A DNA stretch of 64,000 bases from Kryptolebias marmoratus. Lineage: Eukaryota > Chordata > Actinopteri > Cyprinodontiformes > Rivulidae. The stretch covers positions 15,435,997 through 15,499,996 of the forward strand of contig NC_051448.1 of the NCBI RefSeq assembly GCF_001649575.2, written 5' to 3'. The position numbers were made by a program, and so were the translations under genes. Positions 43,486 through 51,623 of the stretch are shown one piece after another. The notes below the pieces were generated by a model. It did not search any database, was not told the DNA's origin, and was given only the letters and a program-made list of their open reading frames with translations. How positions within the stretch are numbered: position 1 is the stretch's first letter; each line of letters begins with the position of its first letter.

Positions 43486-43614
43486 CTGATTGGCTGAAAG
43501 ACTCAGTATCGTCTCAGCTGATTGGTTCTCCCTGGCAGCCAGTAAACCTGTGGCTTGCATCCCAGAGGCAGCCGAGTCTCCATCGCGCCCTGATGGATGC
43601 TCGCAGCTGATTGG
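43486..43614. promoter_or_regulatory. cluster of three inverted CCAAT boxes
   Basis: AGCTGATTGG occurs three times in about 125 bases, with ATTGG at 43489-43493, 43521-43525 and 43610-43614. A decayed fourth (AGCTGATTAG) lies near 43683-43692. CTGATTGG is the NF-Y consensus on the reverse strand. The cluster is about 0.5 kb inside the intron after the candidate distal evl exon. Confidence 0.4.
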
Positions 43615-44086
43615 CTCTCAGGCCGGGGAGGTGTGTGCGCACACGCAGGTGGGTTTTTTTTTAGTCCCACAGACACATCTTTAGCTGATTAGAACCCCTC
43701 CTCCCATCCAAAGTGATCGATTTGCATCATTAATTAATCCGATCTGGGCCTCGATCATCTTCGGTCCCTGATGTTACAGCGGTGCGCGTGCCGTCCGGTT
43801 TCTATGACAACGAGTCTCCTCCACGTGAGGCGCGGCAGGAGAGTCAGGGGTGGCAGCTGGAGTCAAAACAAACATTTCCTTCTTGGCATTTTCAGCGGAA
43901 GGAGCTGAAGAATCTGGGGGGAAAATGAGCCTCTGCTGTGGGTTCAAAGCTGCCCTGCAGACACCGCAGGCCTCTGAATAAATACTGTTTTTTTTAAAGT
44001 CCCTCCGGTTAAACCATGTTCCTCAGAGAACTAGAACCACAGCAGCTTCCTTGCAGCCAAAAACAAGAGGAAAGCATCTTTCTTAC

Positions 44087-44091
44087 CTCAT
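44087..44091 (-). CDS. evl: candidate distal evl first exon, ATGAG
   Basis: On the minus strand the sequence reads ggaggaagATGAG|gtaaga: an ATG with A at -3, two more bases, then a near-consensus donor. Joined to exon 2 this gives M-SEQSIC, the canonical Ena/VASP start, in the required phase 2. It lies next to a GC-rich block (44.2-44.6 kb) suited to a promoter. A five-base coding exon is weak evidence by itself, so this is a candidate resting on phase and setting. Confidence 0.42.
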
Positions 44092-44099
44092 CTTCCTCC

Positions 44100-44158
44100 G
44101 CTGTCCCGCTGTTTTGTTTCAGCTCAAGTTCTTTGTTTTTATTTTTAGCTCAGATTTA

Positions 44159-44189
<31 letters not shown>

Positions 44190-44640
44190 AAAGATCAAGA
44201 ATCCTGTGATGGGAAGCAGCCGACTGGGTGCGCTGATGTTGAAGGTGGGGGGGATGATGTGTCAGTCAGGGGTGTGTGTGTGTGTGTGCTGCACGGATGT
44301 AATCCACAGTTTTCAGTTCTCCTCTCTCTCTGTGCGTCAGGCGGCGGCGGCGGTGGCGGGTCGTGGTTCGGTCGGACCCATCTCAGAGGGCGGAGAGCCG
44401 CTTTCCGAGGCTGGAGGAGCCGGCTGGACGGGAGACTGCCGAGGTGCCATCTTACCCTGCCTCCAACCGCTGGGAGGCTGCATGGAGAGGAGGAGAGGAA
44501 GAGGAGAGGGGGGGATGGCTGAAATATTCCCGTCTCTGTGGGTCTGCGGCGCTGCAGCGGCCTCTGTCGGCTGTTGGGGGAACTGCAGGCAGGCTGGCGA
44601 CAAACCCCACTGTCACATGGTAGAAGCTTAAAATGTCAGT
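44100..44640 (-). promoter_or_regulatory. candidate distal evl promoter, GC-rich
   Basis: A GC- and CpG-rich block (notably 44337-44620, with GCGGCGG-type runs) directly upstream, in minus-strand terms, of the candidate ATGAG exon. No TATA box is obvious. A short GT array interrupts it at about 44270-44288. Inferred from composition and position only. Confidence 0.35.
44160..44194 (+). repeat. (AAAT)n array near the candidate distal evl exon
   Basis: Eight or so AAAT units, about 70 bases upstream (minus sense) of the candidate ATGAG exon. Confidence 0.85.
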
Positions 44641-45371
44641 TTGACTCAATCATTTCATTCCTGATTGCTGTGATGTTAGGTTTGTTTGGGGTGCTCTGCT
44701 TTTACTTCCACAGGAGGAGGACGCTGAACCTGCGTGTGCCTGGACCAGGGGTAGGCAATCCTGGTCCTCGAGGGCCACTGTCCTGCATGTTTTACTTGTT
44801 TCCCTGCTCCAACACACCTGATTCAGTGGTTAAATCACCTCTTCATGTCCTGCAGAAGACTGTTAATCACCCATTGATTTAAATCAGGTGTGCTGGTGCA
44901 GGGAAACATGTAAAACCTGCAGGATGGTGGCCCTCGAGGACCAGGATTGCCTACCCCTAGCCTGGACAGTCCTCATTTCATCACTTTTAACTAAAATGTC
45001 AAGTATCTGTTCTAAACATCTTAAAAAAAAACAAAAACCTTCCTGTCAGGATTCCTGTTGAGGATCTTTTCTCATCATATAAACACATAGAAGGTACCGG
45101 AAATATAATTCATTCAGAGTTTTACTCTCGCTGTATTGCATCTCACTGGAAGTAGATTTTATTTTCAAGCAACTCTAGTATTTTTTTGTCCATTTAAATG
45201 TTCAAGCTTCCCACTTTGATTGTTACGGTTTTCCTGTTTGCCTAAATGATCAGCAGCCTTTCGTTTTTTTGTGCGGACTCTTCAGATGCAATTATCAGAG
45301 AAGTATCTTCTTTCTGTGTTTAAGAAAAATGCGACGGGATCTCTTGGCGCAACAGGAAAAAAAAAAGACAT
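44640..45371. other. intergenic spacer between EML1-like gene and evl
   Basis: About 0.7 kb. Contains the complete hAT MITE at 44746-44959 and otherwise AT-rich sequence with no exon seen. Confidence 0.55.
44746..44959. mobile_element. 214-bp hAT MITE with perfect target duplication
   Basis: Long inverted termini (CAGGGGTAGGCAATCCTGGT at left, complementary at right except the last base) nearly meet, so the element can fold on itself. An 8-bp duplication GCCTGGAC flanks it (44738-44745 and 44960-44967). It is non-autonomous. Confidence 0.9.
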
Positions 45372-45397
45372 TTTATTTGTGATTCTAGGTTTTTATT
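45372..45397 (-). terminator. paired poly(A) signals after the EML1-like terminal exon
   Basis: Two AATAAA hexamers on the minus strand (TTTATT on plus at 45392-45397 and 45372-45377), with a downstream T-run as a possible U-rich element. They would close a transcript about 0.8 kb before the candidate distal evl promoter. Confidence 0.4.
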
Positions 45398-46032
45398 GTC
45401 TCTCCGCTCAGTGAAAAGGAGGATTTTCTGACGAGAATCTACAATCAAACACAAAAAAAAGACCTGAAAGTAAACAGACATGGAGACAGATTTGGATATC
45501 TTCCACTTTACTCACACACACTGGCAGAAATCGGTGGGGGAAACCCGGGTTTGAGAGTGACAAAGGGAACAAAAACTATTCTCAAGAAGCTAAAAAAAAT
45601 GCATAAAAGCTTTCCGCTATCCTCATACTAAACAAACATCAAACACAACTTCTGAATTAATCGAACATGTTCACAAAAATCTCAGTTCTGAGTTCAGAGT
45701 TTGAGAATAAGTGGTTAGTTTTGGTCAGAAAAGACAAATTTTGTGAAAATCCAGCCGTTTCTGGGGTTGTCAGTAACAAATCTGAAAGTACTGGCTGGGC
45801 GACTTGATGGGGCTTTTGTAACTGGGCGTGTCCTGCTGCGTGCTCGCGCCGCTTATGGTCTTCTGGAAGTTCAAGGTGAAGGACGGTGTTGATTTCTTCA
45901 TCGCTGGCTTGTTGGCCCTTCTCTTAGGCTCAGGAGCCTCCGTGGGACCCCTGTCAGTGGGCACCGCAGACCCGACGGCCTCAGAAGACCCAGTCTTTCT
46001 TGCGAGGGGGCTCAGATAGATCTGCATAGTCA
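45372..46032 (-). CDS. eml1: candidate alternative terminal exon of the EML1-like gene
   Basis: A long pyrimidine tract leads to the acceptor cacttcacttag|T. Entered from exon 4 (phase 2) it adds GDYADLSEPPRKKDWVF and stops at 45981-45983, about 197 residues in all. Entered in phase 1 (skipping from exon 2) it reads a longer basic tail ending SPIKSPSQYFQICY, with its stop at 45770-45772, about 190 residues in all. Minus-strand AATAAA hexamers lie at 45397-45392 and 45377-45372, followed by a T-rich stretch, as at real poly(A) sites. I cannot match either tail to a known protein. Exon use is inferred. Confidence 0.45.
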
Positions 46033-49000
46033 CTAAGTGAAGTGGTGAAATGTGGTGAAGTGAGGGTGTGGGGGGTTGTAAGCAGGGAGGGATGGGGTTA
46101 AAAAAAAAAAAAGAGACAAAAACGGGGTGAGGCAGGGAGCACACAAGTCATATGAGATGTGAAAAATGAAGGATGAAACAAAAAAAGAGCTCATACGCAA
46201 TTTCTATCAACTGAATTTTTAAAAAATTTGCCTGTTAGGAACGAAGCCTACCTTTGCAGTGTGTCACACGTCTTGTGCCTGCACAAAAATATCACAAAAA
46301 CATAGAGGCAGGTAAATAATTTTATTAAAGCGAGCAAAAACAACATCACAGCTCCTTTCAGCAGTCATGTCCCTTTGCATTTAATGTAGCCGGTTATAAA
46401 ATGAGACTGCAAACACAAACTGCGTGGTGTTGTCTTACCTACGCTTACTGCCACCTCCTTGGACTTACTGCGGGTGTTTGTGGAGCAGAAAGAAAAAGAA
46501 ACAAGAGTAAGAGAAGTGGAAGCTGTAAGACTGTCAACACCGTCGTTCTAAAGTTTGAATGTCAACGCAAAATTCTTCCACAGAGTAGCAGGACAGCGTT
46601 ATTTAAGGTTTGTGTGGACTTTATCATGGCGGCAACAGTCCCAGCGAGGTCGATATTAAAGCCAAATAACCCGTTCTACAGTAATTACTTGTCTGCAGTT
46701 TCTCTCAATATAACTTCAAAATCCAATATGGCTACCACGCACACAGAAATGTCTAGCTACATTTATAAGCTATTTACTTTTACTTTTGTTAGTTTGTATG
46801 TCATTAAATCTGTAACACACACAGCCTGTGCTGCGTTTCATTTATCTCTGATGTCGGGAATGATGTCACGTTGTACTTTGACCTCTTCCAGTTAAGACTC
46901 TAAAATCAGTAGCTGTGCTAACTGTTGCGCTCGCTGTAACCAGGCTAATTGTTGCTAGCAAAAAGACAATTACAATGTATTTATCTGTTTCTTATGCACT
47001 CAAACAACACAGAAATATGTTTCCTAAACAGTATGAAGTGAGCGACTGATTTTATACGCTACAAACGGAAGTAAAAACAACAAATTTATTACTGCAGCTA
47101 AGTCGATGCTAATGCTAGCTTGTAATTAAACAGGAACAAGAAGTGAAGATTCAGTTTGTTGTGTTATTTTTATTTGTCTCTCGTGCCACTGCAAACAAAG
47201 TTGTGTTAGTGTCTCTATTGTGAAGAAATATGTTTTCTGCTGTTATTTGTTTAAAGTTACAGCTGAGTCATGTGGCGGGGGTGCTGTAACCCCAGCAGCA
47301 CCGCCGCTTCCTAATGGTTGCATCGGCGCATGTTCCAGGTTATCTCAAAGCCCTGCAGTCGTGCAAAAATTAAATTGTCATTTTTTTTCTCAGCATTTTA
47401 AATGATTTTTTTTCAAAGCAAACTGCTTAGCATTGGCGATTGGGATTTGACTTTCGAGGCCAACTTATTTTATACAAATTTAGACTCGATTTGGGCCGAC
47501 GGCTCCTTACCCTTCCGGGACCTTCTTACAAGTTGAGGCTGCAGAGGTGGGTCGTGTTTTAGTGCTCCCACATGGACTGTCCATCGCACTCCCTGACGGG
47601 CTCCTCACACCACTGAAAAAAAGAAAACCATACAGAGTACGGGAAAATACCAGCATGAAATGACAGAAAACTAAAGAAGACGGAGGATAAGATGAAGTGA
47701 CAAACAGAGGACAGAAATGTAACCTATGCTGCTTCTAAACATTGTCCATCCTACTTCATCCTGACAGTGAAAATGAAAGTGAAATGAGATTTACCCTTGT
47801 CTGTGGAAATATATCAGTATATTATACAATTAAGGTGTCAAAGAGAGAGATTATCATGCTCTACGACTAACACTATCTAATGTCAGAATCACTTGAAAGG
47901 TACTTGAGAGGCTGAGGTTATTGCTTTGAGTTTCAGGAACACGTTGGGATAAAGGAGGGAGTCAGCTGGCTGATCCTCAGGTAATGAGACGCGAAGCCTC
48001 AGATCTGACCCTGATGCTTCTCCCTGAGCTGTCTAATTAACACAGTTCCTCGTTCATAATGTCTGCCCGACTGAGCGCCGCACCTCCGGGGCGGCGTGGG
48101 GCTGTAGTTCCTGGTGGTGGAGCTGGAGGGCAGCGTCGAGCTCTTCTTCAGAGAGGCAGCGCTAGAGGTCACCATGGGAGGCCTGGAGGGCAGGGCCAGA
48201 GACACGGGCCGGGCTGCAGGGACACACACACAAGTTTATATATCTATCCTTATTAGGACTGTAGATTGACTTCCACCATTACTGGTACATACCTAAACTC
48301 AAATCATACCTTACCTCTAAACCTAACCCCTAACCAAAATGGCTTTCCACCATATTAGAACTGGGTTTTAATCCCTAAAAGGACTAGAGGTCCTGACAAG
48401 GTAGGCGTTTATGTCAGCAAAGCTCCTAAAAAGGTAACAAAAACCAGGTACACTGAAAAAACATCCTCTGAAAGTGCTCAGGTACTGAGACAAAGGAGGT
48501 GACAAAGTCCAAAGAAAAGCTTTGAAAGACCTTCAGAAGAACTACGGCTCAACACCACTCTAAAAGATCACAAGAAAATCTGGTTACTTGGATTCAAAAC
48601 CTAAAGAAAATGAGGCAGTGAAGCAAAGTGACCACTGTTCTTTGGATTCAGCCTCTCAAATGTGCTCATTTACGTCTCAGTTCAAGAAGATCAAGAAAGA
48701 AGGCATTACTTTGTACTTAAAGTTAAATAGTTTCACTTTTCATGTGTAAGAAAACCCAAAAATTGTGCAAATTTGAAAAAAACAGACTTTCTAAAGCAGC
48801 TTTTTTCTTGTGTGAATTCTTCCTTTAACTTTAATACCATAGCAAACTTAGCAGTGAGGGTTTCTTTTTTATTTCACTTTACTTTCAGTGGATTTTGTCT
48901 TTTGTCACAAACCCCTGTTGACAACGAAGACCTTTATTCTCCCTGCAGAAAACACAGCCGATTAAATGTCCGTGGCTTTCTGTTTGGCTGCTTATCTCCA

Positions 49001-50853
49001 CCAAATTTCATAACGTCTGCTTTGCAGCGAGCTGTGGTGGAGCCAAAACGGAATACGGTATTTTGAATGATGCTGCGTTTTACTCGCGATTATTTCCTCC
49101 AAATACTTTTTAAACGGGTTGTATTTGGGAAGAAGAAGAGAAGAAATTACATGTCGAACAGCTACTTTTATTAAGTGGCAGAGTCGGCTCAATAGGAGGA
49201 AATGGAAAGTTAATTAAACGAGAGTTCATTTGTTTAGAAATCGATGAACTTGAGCACAGATATTGAATGTTGGCTTTAAAGTTTTTGTTTTCAGTGATGA
49301 TCTCGACTAAATAGGTTTTCTAATATAAGTAAACACAAACCGATCTTAAATTTAAGTGTTTAAAATGCTTTCTTAAAGAACATCTGCTCAAGTTTTAGAT
49401 CCTAAATTAGAAGCTAAAGCTTACGAATACAGAACTGAAAACAAATACGTATGTCTTCCACAGCTCCGCTTGATAGTTTGGCACATTTCTAGCAAAGTTT
49501 GAGCCGCTGCCTTGACCTCTGACCTTTGAAAAGGTTTGACATTTATGGAGCTAAAACCACCCAGGACGACAGAAGAGCTGCGGCCTTGTTGCAAAAATGA
49601 GAAAAATGCAGTTTTTTAAAACCTCAGATAAGCAAACTCAAAGCAGATGTTCGCTCGCCTTTTGCTCCCGCTGCCCTCCTGCCTCCCGCAGCAGCCGCCT
49701 GATGCTCCTCGGAGATGTTGAGCCTCTTGAGGACGTCGGCCAGAGCCATCTTCAGCAGCTGGATTTCATCTTCCTGCATCTGCATCCTCTGCTCCAGGTA
49801 GGTGAGCCGGTCGGCCACGTCCAGGCCGCTGGCTGCCGAGCTGCGGTCGTCTGGAAGAGGAGGAGAGGAAGGAAGGAAGAAGGTTGAGTCAGGCAGACTA
49901 AAAAAACCAGACGAGGGAGAGCTCGCGTGGCACGTGTCACCAGGAGGCAGATTATCTTGCGGGGCCTCCCAGCAACGCTCCATCACTAATGTCACCGCGG
50001 TACCGCCTCGAAACAAAACATGGACGAACCAGAACGCCAGTCAAAGGTGCTAAAAGGACAAGAACTACTGTAGATAAGTTACTGACACAATCCAGCTGGA
50101 AAGAAATGGCAAGAAGCAATGTTCACGTTTCTTTTGTCAACAAGATCTATAATCAGAGGATTAACCTCTAATATCCACACACACACAAAGTTAATGAGGT
50201 CAAAACACAGCAGCAATATGAAACAACATCAACCCTCTGGGATTCTCATTTTCCATCCTCTCCTGCCACCGGTGGATCAGAGCTGGGTACCGTGTGAGCT
50301 GCAGGCCGCTGACGGGCAACCGTGGGACCTCTGCTCCTCCGCCGAGCCCGACGGCCTCCTCCTCTTCTTCTCCTCTCGCGAGCAGATTCCGTCGCCCCTC
50401 TTGGGGTAGCCTCGCTGCTCCCCCTCCATCTCCTCCTCCCCGACTAGGACCTCATCCTCCCTCTGAAGGGACCCACAGGTCAGCCGCTCCCGGCGTTCAA
50501 ACGGCGTTCGAGTGCGAAGAGGAGGGCGCTGCTGTGGTCCGACACACTCGTACACGGAGGGGAAGGGGGTTTTTGCAGAGATTTAAGCCCTTTTTGCTTA
50601 GTGTGTGTGTGTGTAAAGGTGGGGGTGGGGTTGATAATGCTTTAAACATAAAGAAGTCACCCAGTTTGGCCTGAATTGTCTCAACCCATGTGTGTGTGTG
50701 TGTGTGTGCAGAGAGTACAATGTTAATCCCAATCCCACTGGTAATCCCTTTGACTCCGCCCACACACATAAACCCCATGTCACTGTTCGAGGGATGAGAG
50801 GAAACGTCCCAGAGGAAGTCTTTTAATGTAGAAAAAAAGAGTAAAAACAGGTG

Positions 50854-50924
<71 letters not shown>

Positions 50925-51565
50925 TGAGTGTAGGGGGGAAGTGTTACTTCGCAGTTAAACAAGGACTCAAAGTCTGACAGCTGGAGAGAGATTCATTTGG
51001 ACGCTCATATTTAGTCTCACACAGAGCCGGTCTGTCTCTCCTCCTGACAGGAGCAGTAATAATTATATTTCTGTAGTGACACACAACATCACAGACACGT
51101 CCACAGAACCCTGGTCGACTTCCTGACCTCAAACCCCCGGCATCGGCTAATGAAAAACAGAATTTTCCCCCCAAAACACTAAAAGCTGAAATCAGCTAAA
51201 GGGAGGAGGCCTCGCTCCTTCAGACCAGGGCTCTCCTGTTGCTCCTGATCTATAGTGATTGTTTTTGTTTGTTTTGTAAAAGCTCACTCTGATAATTAAG
51301 CCGAACTTTTAGTTTGATTAAAAAACAAAAACGCATTAGCTTAACGAGTTAGCAGAGATCAGGCAGCGTGGCGCTCAGGATGAGGAGCTAAACTGTTCTT
51401 TCTCAAAGAAACGGTCGGCACAAGTGGCCAAAGGGTGGCCATCTTTTCAGGCCTCCCCTAGTTTTACTTTGGCTCTTCGTTCACAGTTTTCTNNNNNNNN
51501 NNNNNNNNNNNNNNNNNNNNNNNNNNNNNNNNNNNNNNNNNNNNNNNNNNNNGTAATGTTTAAAT

Positions 51566-51623
<58 letters not shown>

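Larger units (their letters stand above)
31894..44086 (-). other. region between the two evl first exons
   Basis: If the distal exon is used this is intron; otherwise it is 5' flank. I looked for EML1 HELP and WD-repeat exons on the minus strand here and recognised none. It is dominated by the dispersed repeat (33.2, 34.0-36.2 and 39.7 kb), a hAT element with an assembly gap, a piggyBac-like MITE (37.1 kb), and another old repeat at about 40.0-40.6 kb. Confidence 0.6.

Noticed and set aside
45985..46020. Acceptor at tatctgag|C joining exon 4 to the long QICY frame
   Set aside because: In frame, but several AG dinucleotides lie just upstream and the tract is poor. The acceptor at 46032 is much better, though it leads exon 4 into the short tail.
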